Assembly (NCBI GenBank): GCA_964432985.1
Contig: CAYSPT010000005.1
Coordinates: 62,001 to 126,000, forward strand
DNA length: 64,000 bases
Direction of reading: 5' to 3'
Origin: CAYSPT01 sp964432985
GTDB taxonomy: Bacteria > Muiribacteriota > CAYSPT01
The notes below the pieces were generated by a model that saw nothing but the letters and a program-made list of their open reading frames with translations, was not told the origin of the DNA and did not search any database. Shown here piece after piece: positions 8,791-17,062 of this stretch. A program made the translations under genes and the position numbers. How positions within the stretch are numbered: position 1 is the first letter of the stretch; each line of letters starts with the position of its first letter.

Positions 8791-8831
8791 GACGGATAAT
8801 CTAAATAGGTCAAATAAGCTAAAAAGGCCAA

Positions 8832-10505
8832 TCAGCACTCAGATACTCCCGGTTCCCCAGTGCCCTGTTTCATCATGCGCCGGTCTCTCTTTCTGGCAGA
8901 AATCCTGATAGCTGCAAGGGCCAGAACCGGCCCGAGAATTGAATGAGAGATCATTCTGATCTGAGATATGAAAAGCTCTGCCCCCACCACGCCCTGCTGG
9001 AAGCGGTAGAACCATAATCCTCCTGCCAGTAAAGATATCGCCACCAGCAGCACTATGCTTACCGCTGAGGTTGCTTCTGTGATTTCTGCTGGATGGGTGA
9101 ATGAAAAAGGGCCTCGTAATCTGGTGAGAAACCAGATTTTAAAGCTGCTGAGGTATCGGGCGACCACTCCCGGTACGATCATCTCTATCCCGGCCCAGAA
9201 AATGAGAATCCAGGGCAGGGAACGCCATCCTTCCTCCCATGGCGGCGGCCCAAACAGTCCGAACATAGAGACTATTTTCGAGGGAAGCACGGCCAGAGTC
9301 CAGAGTGGGAACAGCGGCGCACATTGAAGGGAAACCGGAAAGGTGTCCCAGAACCAGCTGCTGGAGACAATGAGGTTAGTCGTAATAGCCAACCATACGA
9401 TCACCAGGACTGAAACCAGGGAGGGGCGATCGTCGCGTTTTCTCTCTATGGGCACAATGGCAAACGGCAGCAGGGAATACAGGAGTATCCCTTTCCAGAG
9501 ATGTCCTACCAGAAGCCCCGAAACCTGGGACAGCATGATGGCTCCCACTAACAGGCTCCTGCGTTTCCAGGCCGGTTTAGCTCCCGGATGCTGCAGCAAT
9601 AACACAAATAATGCCATGATTCCCAGGTAAAGCATGAACTCTCCAAGTATGTCTTTTATTATATTATTTACACGGCGCTCGGGGCCGTTTTCTCCCTCGT
9701 CCGACTGCTCGAACGTACCTTTCAGAAACCGAGTGGTACGGCTCAGTATAAGAGGGTCCAGGCTTTCTATGAAGTGGTTGCTCAAAGGTGAAACAAACAG
9801 CTCTGTTGGATAGTGAGTCCCGGCTTCTACCAGTGTGGCAGCTACTTCGTGAGGATAGAATATCTCGTCAAAACCGCCCACGGCCCCCAGTATTGCCAGC
9901 CCATGTCGGGAAGGTGTTCCGTTATCTGCTGCAAGGAGTGGGGTCGGGAAAAGAGTACCGATTAAAACACAGGCTTTGGAGCCGGATAAGGTTTCCGCCA
10001 GCATAAAAGACGGTTCTCCCCCATCGGAGTGCCCTGCAGCGGCCCACGGCACCCGGCCTTTGCCGACAGCAGGGTGAATTGTCCGCTTCCAGATTACTGC
10101 CGCTTCCGTGGCGTGCCCGGCAGGTTTAAGCCAGACATCACCGGAAAAGTCAAAAGCAACCGCTTCAATCCCTTCCCTGGCCAGGGAGGTACCGAGAAAA
10201 CGGAATGCTTCCTTGCACGAATTGGTTCCGTGCATGAGAAGTACCCGCGGAAAGATGTGCCCTCCTGATGTTCTGGTACCAGCAATGGAATCTGGATGGT
10301 AGATATGATAGGGCAGCATAGTAGAGGATGTCCCTTTTGCAGTAAAGCAGGTTCCCGTTCGAATTGTCACCCGTCCCGTTTCCGTAAGGGCACCCCCGCA
10401 AAAAATGAATGCAACAGCCAGCACCATCAGGGTAATGGTGCCGGAAAAACAATTCGCGACGAGTCGATGAAACAAGCCGTTGCCATCTTGTGTTTTATTG
10501 ATCAC
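8832..10505 (-). CDS. Fusion of alpha/beta hydrolase and multi-pass membrane domain
   Basis: A 557-aa protein. After one N-terminal membrane segment (TITLMVLAVAFIFCGGAL) comes an alpha/beta-hydrolase domain with the oxyanion HGTNSCKEAF and the nucleophile elbow AAGHSDGGEPS (GHSDG, Ser near residue 159). From about residue 285 on there are roughly six to eight hydrophobic segments (for example LLVAISLLAGGLWF), so the second half is integral membrane. The domain order predicts the hydrolase on the outer face of the inner membrane. It may act on an ester or thioester of a lipid or polymer; the substrate is unknown. Start assigned to GTG at 10503-10505 without a strong Shine-Dalgarno, so the N-terminus is uncertain. 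Confidence 0.75.
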   Translation of the reverse strand: MINKTQDGNGLFHRLVANCFSGTITLMVLAVAFIFCGGALTETGRVTIRTGTCFTAKGTSSTMLPYHIYHPDSIAGTRTSGGHIFPRVLLMHGTNSCKEAFRFLGTSLAREGIEAVAFDFSGDVWLKPAGHATEAAVIWKRTIHPAVGKGRVPWAAAGHSDGGEPSFMLAETLSGSKACVLIGTLFPTPLLAADNGTPSRHGLAILGAVGGFDEIFYPHEVAATLVEAGTHYPTELFVSPLSNHFIESLDPLILSRTTRFLKGTFEQSDEGENGPERRVNNIIKDILGEFMLYLGIMALFVLLLQHPGAKPAWKRRSLLVGAIMLSQVSGLLVGHLWKGILLYSLLPFAIVPIERKRDDRPSLVSVLVIVWLAITTNLIVSSSWFWDTFPVSLQCAPLFPLWTLAVLPSKIVSMFGLFGPPPWEEGWRSLPWILIFWAGIEMIVPGVVARYLSSFKIWFLTRLRGPFSFTHPAEITEATSAVSIVLLVAISLLAGGLWFYRFQQGVVGAELFISQIRMISHSILGPVLALAAIRISARKRDRRMMKQGTGEPGVSEC

Positions 10506-10698
10506 GGTCTATATGTCCATTCATGGGCAGGTTTGCGGCCCCGAACATCTTTTACACTTCCCTGTGAATTTCGTCAAGTTGCCAATGGAAAAAACAATCT
10601 GACAGGGCTACTCTCATTTTTTGCTTGTTGTGTTTTGGTTAGCTCATTAAATAGGCAGATATGGGTGAAGAAGGCATAAAGTGTATGTGCAGTAGGCG

Positions 10699-10727
10699 TT
10701 GACATATTAAACATAAAAGTATATTAT
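10699..10727 (+). promoter_or_regulatory. Strong sigma-70-type promoter for the binding-protein/kinase operon
   Basis: A perfect -35 TTGACA (10699-10704), a 17-bp spacer and TATTAT (10722-10727) lie about 110 bp before the start codon, leaving a leader of about 100 nt. In the rest of the 10506-10837 gap I see only the hairpin described next. Confidence 0.7.
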
Positions 10728-10792
10728 CTTAACGATAATTTAGGGCTAACTGCATTTTATCGAGGGTAAATTGCTGTCGGCGCTAAATAATC

Positions 10793-10832
10793 AAAGGGGG
10801 GAGGCTTTTCAGAAAAAGTAGGTTTTCTGAAA
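10793..10832 (+). promoter_or_regulatory. Shine-Dalgarno plus hairpin that shortens the spacing to the start
   Basis: An extended Shine-Dalgarno AGGGGGGAGG ends at 10804. A perfect 10-bp stem (10807-10816 tttcagaaaa with 10823-10832 ttttctgaaa, 6-nt loop agtagg) separates it from the GTG at 10835 and ATG at 10838. Linear spacing to the ATG is 33 nt, far too long. With the hairpin formed, only 7 nt remain. This suggests structure-dependent initiation. Confidence 0.6.
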
Positions 10833-10837
10833 TCGTG

Positions 10838-11887
10838 ATGGGATTAGGTAGCGTGAAAAAAAACGAACTGCTGGTGATAGCTATCACCGTTGTTCTTATT
10901 CTAGATCTTGCCCTGGCTGTCAACTACTTCTTCAAAAAGCAGTCCGCCGCTGACAGCGGAGAAATGCTTGAGAATCCGAATGTCCGGGCCCCGCTAACCC
11001 TCGGGCTGGTGATGAAGCCGGCCAATGCACTGGTTATTCTCTCCGTGGAGAAGAATTTTATCCCTAGCAATATTGTGGACTACAATGTAAAAATATATCA
11101 CAGTGAAGAAGCCGCTTTAGAAGGTTTGTTTTCCGGAGAGGCCGACATGGTGACGGCCTCAGAGACCTCGGTTGCATTCAACCGGTTCAAACGCCAGGAT
11201 TTCAGTATTATAGCCTCTATCGGCTCTATCATCAACGAGGTCAAAATCGTAGCTCACCGGGGACACGGCGTCAGCACGACAGCGGACCTGTGGGGACAAC
11301 AGGTGGGAACACTGAAAGGCTCCCCGACCCATTATTTTCTGCATCTGTTTTTGGAGAAGAATGGAATGACCGACCATGTGAAGGTGATCACGTTCAAGGA
11401 GCCCAAGGACATTCTCGCGGCCATGTCCAGCGGCGAGATCGTCGCCGCTTCCATGCGGGAGCCGCACATATCGGAAGCAGTCGAGTTTTTCGGGGAGAAC
11501 GTCGTCACCTTTACCGAGCACCAGTTGTACTCCAGTATCGAAAACATCGTGATTATGAACAGCCAGGCTGCCAATCGCTCCGGAGTGGTCAATGTATTAT
11601 TAAAAGCCGTGCTGCAAGCCGAAACATTTGCGGCGGACTATCCCGGCGATGCCATCAGAATAATCGCCCGCAAACTGGGACTCTACCAATCCCAGCTTGA
11701 TGTCATCTGGAGTGACCTGGAACTGAAGGTATCTCTCGACCGAAAGGTCCTTGATATGCTCACGAAGGAAGCCCGGTGGGCCCAGGTGGCAGGATTATCG
11801 GACAGCACCGCCATTCCCGATTTTGCCGGTTGTTTTTACGTCGACAGTTTGAAAGCGTTGAAGCCCGAAGCGGTTACGCTTAAGTAG
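10838..11887 (+). CDS. Membrane-anchored periplasmic substrate-binding protein, NMT1/SsuA-like
   Basis: About 349 aa. An N-terminal membrane helix (LLVIAITVVLILDLALAVNYF) without a clear cleavage site or lipobox is followed by a type II periplasmic-binding fold resembling NMT1/THI5/SsuA proteins (FSGEADMVTASETSVAF, VGTLKGSPTHYFLHLFLEKN). These normally deliver organic sulfonates, nitrate or pyrimidine precursors to ABC importers, but no permease or ATPase gene adjoins. Instead a Ser/Thr kinase follows 21 bp later. I infer a sensor or scavenger role coupled to the kinase. Start: ATG at 10838 or the adjacent GTG at 10835; the Shine-Dalgarno/hairpin arrangement fits either. Confidence 0.75.
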   Translation: MGLGSVKKNELLVIAITVVLILDLALAVNYFFKKQSAADSGEMLENPNVRAPLTLGLVMKPANALVILSVEKNFIPSNIVDYNVKIYHSEEAALEGLFSGEADMVTASETSVAFNRFKRQDFSIIASIGSIINEVKIVAHRGHGVSTTADLWGQQVGTLKGSPTHYFLHLFLEKNGMTDHVKVITFKEPKDILAAMSSGEIVAASMREPHISEAVEFFGENVVTFTEHQLYSSIENIVIMNSQAANRSGVVNVLLKAVLQAETFAADYPGDAIRIIARKLGLYQSQLDVIWSDLELKVSLDRKVLDMLTKEARWAQVAGLSDSTAIPDFAGCFYVDSLKALKPEAVTLK

Positions 11888-11908
11888 CAATGTTGTGGAG
11901 ACAGGACC

Positions 11909-12871
11909 ATGGATAATAACGAAAATAATCTTATCGGGAAGGACCTGGGGAAGTACCATATAGTAGGTTTCCTCGGCCGGGGCGCCATGGGGGCCGTGTA
12001 CAAGGCGAACCTGGTCAGCCTGGGTATTCCCGTTGCTTTCAAGGTCATGGAAGGGGCGCGGGACGAACTGGCCCGCACGCGCTTCGACCGGGAAGCGAAG
12101 CTTACCCTCGGCTTGCCCAAACACGAAAACGTGGTGTACGTCTACGACGCCGGGATTATGGGCAGCATACGGTTCATTGCCATGGAATTGGTCGAAGGGG
12201 TAGACCTGGACCGGGCGGTGGCCAACCAACAGTTGACAGACAACCTGGAAAAGGCCTGGGCTGTGTCTGAAGCCTGCAAGGGGCTTGATTTCATTCACAA
12301 ACAGGGCCTGATCCACCGCGATATCAAGCCGCACAATATCATTATCGATGGATCGGGCAAGGTCAAGATCACGGATTTCGGTATTGCCGAAACCGGCGCA
12401 ACGGACAAATTGCTCAGTGAAGGCCGGGGTGCCGGAACCCCCCGTTACATGGCTCCAGAAATCATCAAGGAGGCCGGCAGCGGTGATGCCCGCAGTGACG
12501 TTTACTCTATGGGGCTGGTTCTGTACGAAATGATTGTCGGGTCCAAGTTCTTCAATAAGCTCTTCGCCGCCCCGAATTACAAGGACGTGCTGAGGAAAGT
12601 TGTTTCCATGCAAATCCCATCTCTGCGGTCAGTGAAAAAAGGTATCCATCACCGGCTTGATGAAATCGTCATGAAAGCCATCGAGAAAAACCCGGCGCGC
12701 CGGTACCAGACGGCGGGTGATTTCGGAGACGATCTGGAGAAGTTCGTTCTGATAGAAAAAGGTGAGTATGAAGAACCCGAACAGGCCCAACTCAGGTCGT
12801 ATCTGGTCATTGTTCTGGTCTTCGAACTGCTGGTGCTCGGCTTTTTGCTCTACCTCAATTTCCTCACCTAA
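11909..12871 (+). CDS. Hanks-type Ser/Thr protein kinase, C-terminally membrane-anchored
   Basis: A 320-aa protein. The kinase domain (about 10-285) is complete: glycine loop GRGAMGAVYKA, ATP-binding Lys in AFKVME, catalytic loop HRDIKPHNII, DFG in ITDFGIAE, and RYMAPE. It lacks the PASTA or other extracytoplasmic domain seen in PknB-like sensors; a single hydrophobic helix at the very C-terminus (LVIVLVFELLVLGFLLYLNF) anchors it with almost nothing outside. ATG start with GGAGACAGG upstream. It shares an operon with the anchored binding protein, which could supply the missing sensory part (inference). Targets are unknown. Confidence 0.93.
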   Translation: MDNNENNLIGKDLGKYHIVGFLGRGAMGAVYKANLVSLGIPVAFKVMEGARDELARTRFDREAKLTLGLPKHENVVYVYDAGIMGSIRFIAMELVEGVDLDRAVANQQLTDNLEKAWAVSEACKGLDFIHKQGLIHRDIKPHNIIIDGSGKVKITDFGIAETGATDKLLSEGRGAGTPRYMAPEIIKEAGSGDARSDVYSMGLVLYEMIVGSKFFNKLFAAPNYKDVLRKVVSMQIPSLRSVKKGIHHRLDEIVMKAIEKNPARRYQTAGDFGDDLEKFVLIEKGEYEEPEQAQLRSYLVIVLVFELLVLGFLLYLNFLT

Positions 12872-12876
12872 TTAGA

Positions 12877-13308
12877 TTACCTGGTTTCATCCATCTTGNN
12901 NNNNNNNNNNNNNNNNNNNNNNNNNNNNNNNNNNNNNNNNNNNNNNNNNNNNNNNNNNNNNNNNNNNNNNNNNNNNNNNNNNNNNNNNNNNNNNNNNNTG
13001 GTTTCATCCATCTTGCGAGTCGTCTGTCCGTCGAAAGGTGCCTCCGGCAGTATGAACCACGCAAGAATGTACATGACGATTCCGAATCCCCACATGATAG
13101 CGAGGATTGCCCAGATGAAGCGGACGATCCCGCTGTCAAGTTTCAAGTACTCGGCCAATCCTCCGCAGACACCGAACAACAAACGGTCGTTGCGGGATCG
13201 GTGGAGACGTTTGGAAAAATCGATACCTCCTTGAAGTCTGCTGCTGCAGTAGCGGCACTTGATTGCTTCGTCCTGAATTTCCTCGGCGCAGTATGGGCAT
13301 TTTTTCAT
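12877..13308 (-). CDS. Zinc-ribbon plus PspC-domain membrane protein (contains 100-N gap)
   Basis: N-terminal zinc ribbon (MKKCPYCAEEI, CRYCSSRL: two CxxC pairs), then a PspC domain (DRLLFGVCGGLAEYL) and a transmembrane segment (RFIWAILAIMWGFGIVMYIL). PspC proteins take part in phage-shock envelope-stress responses. The gap 12899-12998 sits near the 3' end, flanked by the same 17 bases on both sides. Collapsing the repeat gives an intact 104-aa protein ending KMDETR. It is tail-to-tail with the kinase gene. ATG start with AGGAGG just upstream on the minus strand. Confidence 0.85.
   Translation of the reverse strand: MKKCPYCAEEIQDEAIKCRYCSSRLQGGIDFSKRLHRSRNDRLLFGVCGGLAEYLKLDSGIVRFIWAILAIMWGFGIVMYILAWFILPEAPFDGQTTRKMDETXXXXXXXXXXXXXXXXXXXXXXXXXXXXXXXXXXKMDETR
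12899..12998. other. Assembly gap (100 N), flanks share 17 bp
   Basis: tggtttcatccatcttg ends the left contig (12882-12898) and starts the right one (12999-13015). Collapsing it restores the PspC reading frame, so little or no sequence is probably missing. Confidence 0.85.
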
Positions 13309-13490
13309 GGTTTCCGAACCTCCTGAACAATTCTACCTGTTTTTTATTGAAAAATCAAAGTAGGGAAATCTGCAAATAAATAGAAGTGTAGCAATAATGC
13401 CATAGGATGAAACATACAGCATACGTTTTGTGGTAGAATAGGGCCTGCTTTTATTGAAACTATATTTTAGAACAAGAAGGAGGAGTGTTT

Positions 13491-14483
13491 GTGGATGAGA
13501 ATGTTACGGTTGTGGATCTGAAACGTTTCTCACAAGATGTCAAAAAAGTTGTGGGGTCGTGGTTGATCCTGGTAATCATTATCCTGTTGCTGGTGCTTGC
13601 TTCGACCTGCTTCTATTCGGTTGATCCGGAAGAAGTCGGAGTCGTTCAGCGGTTTGGCCTCTTCGTGCGGACTACCAATCCGGGGCTGAGGTTCAAGCTG
13701 CCCTTCGGGATTGAAAAGGTGACCAAGGTACCGGTTACCAGAGTGTTCAAGGATGAATTCGGTTTCCGGACGGCCAAATCGGGTGTCGCGACTCAGTACA
13801 TTTCCCGTGGTGATGAAATGCAGTCCGAATCCCAGATGCTGACCGGAGATCTCAATGCTCTGGATGTGCAATGGATTGTCCAGTACCGGATCAACGACCC
13901 GAAGAATTTCCTGTTCCGGATCTACGATCCGAAATCCATTGTCAGAAAAGCCAGTGAGGCAATGATGCGTCTGGCGGTGGGAGACCATTCGGTGGATGAA
14001 GTCTTGACTGATAAGCGGGCGGAAATCAGTGCCCAGGTCAAGGTCAAGATGCAGGAAGTGCTCACCAGCTATGGAAGCGGTTTGCTAGTAGACGAGGTGA
14101 GGCTCAAAGATGTTACTCCGCCTGACAAGGTCAAGCCGGCCTTCAATGAGGTCAACCAGGCCAAACAGGAGAAGGACCGTATGATCAACGAGGCCTGGCA
14201 GAGCTATAACCGGGAGATTCCAAAAGCCCGAGGTGAAGCTGAAAAAACTATTCAGGAAGCCAGTGGTTACGCCGCCGAACGGGTCAACAAGGCGGTTGGC
14301 GAGGCCAATAGGTTTCTCCAAATATATGAAGCCTATAAGTTGGCTCCGGAGGTTACACGGCAGCGTCTCTACCTGGAAACAATGATGGATGTCATGAAAA
14401 GGATCCAGCATAAGGTGGTTATCGATCCGGCCTTGCAGAGTCTGATACCGCTGCTCAACCTTGAAGGGGGGCAAAAACGATGA
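13491..14483 (+). CDS. hflK: HflK, SPFH/band-7 membrane protein
   Basis: About 330 aa with one N-terminal membrane segment (WLILVIIILLLVLASTCFYSV) and a band-7 domain starting VDPEEVGVVQRFG, then a coiled-coil region (KARGEAEKTIQEASGYAAER). HflK and HflC form the large periplasm-facing cage that encloses and modulates the FtsH protease. Start: GTG at 13491 has AGGAGG 7 bp upstream (13478-13483); the in-frame GTG at 13485 would be too close. The last four bases overlap the hflC start (ATGA). Confidence 0.9.
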   Translation: MDENVTVVDLKRFSQDVKKVVGSWLILVIIILLLVLASTCFYSVDPEEVGVVQRFGLFVRTTNPGLRFKLPFGIEKVTKVPVTRVFKDEFGFRTAKSGVATQYISRGDEMQSESQMLTGDLNALDVQWIVQYRINDPKNFLFRIYDPKSIVRKASEAMMRLAVGDHSVDEVLTDKRAEISAQVKVKMQEVLTSYGSGLLVDEVRLKDVTPPDKVKPAFNEVNQAKQEKDRMINEAWQSYNREIPKARGEAEKTIQEASGYAAERVNKAVGEANRFLQIYEAYKLAPEVTRQRLYLETMMDVMKRIQHKVVIDPALQSLIPLLNLEGGQKR

Positions 14484-15457
14484 AGTCCTTATTCCAGTTT
14501 ATTGCCCTGATAGTTGTCTTGATTATCCTCATGGTTTTGTCGGGAACATTTTACGTGGTTGATGAAACCGAGCAGGTCATTATAACCCAGTTCGGTCAAC
14601 CGGTGGGCGAGCCGATCCAAACGGCCGGCCTTCACCTGAAAATCCCTTTGATACAAAAAGTAAACGTGTTTGACAAACGTTTGTTGGACTGGGATGGGAA
14701 AGTCAATGAAATTCCTACCCGGGACAAGAAACTCATTATCGTGGATACCAATGCCCGGTGGCGAATCGTTGATCCTCTCAAGTTTCTGCAGTCGGTAGGT
14801 GATATCCGCACGGCCCAGGCCCGTCTCGACGACATTATCGATTCCTACACCAGGGACCTGGTGAGCAGCCACGACCTGGTGGAAGTGGTGCGTAACTCCA
14901 ATGATCTCTTCAATAGAGTCAGTAAGAAACGGGAGGAAGAACACAAGCTGGATTCCGAAATGACTGTTGAACAGGAGGAAGCGCTGGAAGAGATAAGCGT
15001 AGGCCGCGACAAGCTGACCAGGTTGATCCTTGATAAGTGTAAAGAAAAGGTAAAGCTTAATTTTGGAATCGAACTGGTGGACGTGCGGATCAAGCGGATC
15101 ACGTATGTCCGCGATGTTCTTATCAAGGTCTACGACCGAATGATATCAGAGCGGAAACGGGCGGCTGAAGAGTATCGCTCCGAAGGACAGGGGAAAAAGT
15201 TCGAGATAGAGGGGCAGATGACAAAAGAACTGAAAACCATTACCTCGGAAGCGTACAAGAAAGCCGAAGAGATCAAGGGTGAAGCCGATGCCCGGGTCAT
15301 CAAGATATACGCCGAAGCGTTTGGTCGTGACCCGGAGTTCTACCAATTCACAAAAACACTGGATACCTATCAGAAAACGCTTGATAAAAACGTGACCATA
15401 CTGCTCAGTACAGACAGTGAATACTTGCAGCTTCTCAAGTCTGCACGAAAGCGGTAA
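14480..15457 (+). CDS. hflC: HflC, SPFH/band-7 membrane protein
   Basis: 325 aa: N-terminal membrane helix (FIALIVVLIILMVLSGTFYV), band-7 domain (VVDETEQVIITQFGQPVGEP) and C-terminal helical region (AEEIKGEADARVIKIYAEAF), as in HflC. It partners HflK and overlaps it by ATGA. The C-terminus SARKR and its stop codon lie at the beginning of an 18-bp tandem repeat that copies the end of the gene several times. Confidence 0.92.
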   Translation: MKSLFQFIALIVVLIILMVLSGTFYVVDETEQVIITQFGQPVGEPIQTAGLHLKIPLIQKVNVFDKRLLDWDGKVNEIPTRDKKLIIVDTNARWRIVDPLKFLQSVGDIRTAQARLDDIIDSYTRDLVSSHDLVEVVRNSNDLFNRVSKKREEEHKLDSEMTVEQEEALEEISVGRDKLTRLILDKCKEKVKLNFGIELVDVRIKRITYVRDVLIKVYDRMISERKRAAEEYRSEGQGKKFEIEGQMTKELKTITSEAYKKAEEIKGEADARVIKIYAEAFGRDPEFYQFTKTLDTYQKTLDKNVTILLSTDSEYLQLLKSARKR

Positions 15458-15514
15458 GCCGCACGAAAGCGGTAAGCCGCACGAAAACGGTAAAACCGTC
15501 CGCAAGCGGTAAAC
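15443..15514 (+). repeat. 18-bp tandem repeat copying the hflC stop-codon region
   Basis: gcacgaaagcggtaagcc occurs twice exactly (15443-15460, 15461-15478), then as a 19-bp variant (15479-15497) and a decayed copy (15498-15514). The first copy contains the hflC stop (cgg taa at 15452-15457), so the later copies look like duplicates of the gene tail placed in the intergenic space. Confidence 0.9.
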
Positions 15515-15538
15515 TTTGATTGGTGAGGGAGAAAGACT

Positions 15539-16501
15539 GTGGATTACACGGATATAGCCAGGCGGGTACTACGAATCGAATCCGAGGCTGTTGCCCGTTT
15601 GATTGAGCGTGTAGACGACACGTTCAATCAAGCTGTCGAAACCATTTTCGAGTGCCCCGGTCGGATCATTTTGGCCGGGATCGGCAAGTCGGGAAATATT
15701 GCCAACAAAATAGCGGCCACGTTGCGAAGCACCGGCACGTCGGCTATATTCTTGCATCCGACTGAAGCGATACACGGTGATCTGGGAATGTTTGCCGGCG
15801 GCGATGTTCTGGTGGCAGTATCCAACAGCGGCAGTCAGAAGGAACTGGTGTTCATGGTTTCTTTCGTGAAGCGCCTGGGAGGACAGGTAATCGCTCTGAC
15901 GGGCAATTTGGAATCGGAGCTGGCCAAGTTGAGTGATGTCGTTCTGAATGTGAGCGTTGAAGAAGAAGCCTGCCCGCTGGGTCTGGCTCCCACAGCTTCC
16001 ACCACCGCCTGCCTGGCCATGGGAGATGCGCTGGCGGTGGCCCTGGTGGAGAAACGAGGATTTACACAACGGGACTTCGCCAAACTGCACCCTTCCGGCG
16101 CTCTGGGACGAAGGCTGCTTATCAGGGTGTCGCATATCATGCACACCGGGGACGCTGTTCCAATGGTTGGTCAAGATCAGGCAATGCGTGAGGTTATCAT
16201 TGAAATCACCAGTAAGAAGTTCGGCACGACCACGGTCCTGGACCAGGATGACAGGCTTCTGGGGATATTCACCGATGGTGATCTCAGACGCTTGATCGAA
16301 AGGACAATGGATTTTCTGGACACCCCGGTGGGCCAGGAGATGACCCGAAACCCGAAGCGTCTTAAACAGGAATTCCTGGCCGAAAAAGCATTGCAGATGA
16401 TGGAAAAGTGGAAAATCACCTGCTTACCAGTGGTGGATGATGACGATCACGTAATAGGGATCGTCCACCTGCACGACATACTACAAGCGAAGATCCGGTA
16501 A
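15539..16501 (+). CDS. kdsD: Arabinose-5-phosphate isomerase
   Basis: A 320-aa cytosolic enzyme (KdsD/KpsF/GutQ family) converting ribulose-5-phosphate to arabinose-5-phosphate, the first step of KDO synthesis. The SIS domain has GIGKSGNIANKIAATLRSTG and HPTEAIHGDLGM; two CBS domains follow (VSHIMHTGDAVP and VGQEMTRNPKRL onwards). Length matches the family. GTG start with GGGAGAAAG upstream. It opens the KDO/LPS-transport block; kdsC follows 21 bp later. Confidence 0.95.
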   Translation: MDYTDIARRVLRIESEAVARLIERVDDTFNQAVETIFECPGRIILAGIGKSGNIANKIAATLRSTGTSAIFLHPTEAIHGDLGMFAGGDVLVAVSNSGSQKELVFMVSFVKRLGGQVIALTGNLESELAKLSDVVLNVSVEEEACPLGLAPTASTTACLAMGDALAVALVEKRGFTQRDFAKLHPSGALGRRLLIRVSHIMHTGDAVPMVGQDQAMREVIIEITSKKFGTTTVLDQDDRLLGIFTDGDLRRLIERTMDFLDTPVGQEMTRNPKRLKQEFLAEKALQMMEKWKITCLPVVDDDDHVIGIVHLHDILQAKIR

Positions 16502-16522
16502 CAAGTAATTAGGAGAGTAACT

Positions 16523-17062
16523 GTGGAGAGAACAGTTGACAAGGATCTGAAAGCCCGGTTGGCCGGGATCAAGCTTCTGGTTCTGGATGTGGACGGTGTG
16601 CTCACCGACGGATCTATCTTTATGGATGATGAGGGACGTGAGTTGAAGCGGTTCCACGTACGTGACGGCATGGGACTGGTTCTGGCCGGGAAGGCGGGAC
16701 TGCATCTGGCTGTCATTTCCGGCCGTAGCTGCCAGGCGGTTGCCTGCCGGATGAATCAGTTGGGAATCACCAGAGTGTTCCAGGGTGTACAGGACAAGAT
16801 AAGCGTGATGATGAGACTGGTACGGGAACTGGGGCTTTCTCTCCATCAGGTTGCCGTCATGGGGGACGATCTGCCGGAACTACCCTTGTTCAAGGTGGCC
16901 GAAATCGCCGCCTCGGTTCCTGGGGCTCCTCTTGAAGTGAGGCAGTGTGCGGATATCGTAACTGAATCATCAGGAGGAAACGGGGCTGTGCGGGAGCTTG
17001 TTGAAATGATACTCAAATCATCCGGGTCTTGGGAATCCTGCGTTGGGAGCTGGACTGGTTGA
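16523..17062 (+). CDS. kdsC: 3-deoxy-D-manno-octulosonate 8-phosphate phosphatase
   Basis: A 179-aa HAD-superfamily phosphatase releasing KDO from KDO-8-phosphate. It has the nucleophile motif LLVLDVDGVLTDGSIF, a GMGLVLA region and the C-terminal acidic motif VMGDDLPELPLF. Length is typical of KdsC. GTG start with GGAGAG about 5 bp before it. It sits between kdsD and lptC and overlaps the latter. kdsA and kdsB are not in the window. Confidence 0.95.
   Translation: MERTVDKDLKARLAGIKLLVLDVDGVLTDGSIFMDDEGRELKRFHVRDGMGLVLAGKAGLHLAVISGRSCQAVACRMNQLGITRVFQGVQDKISVMMRLVRELGLSLHQVAVMGDDLPELPLFKVAEIAASVPGAPLEVRQCADIVTESSGGNGAVRELVEMILKSSGSWESCVGSWTG

Noticed and set aside
11795..12613. 272-codon minus-strand frame
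   Set aside because: Antisense to the kinase, whose catalytic motifs are complete on the plus strand.
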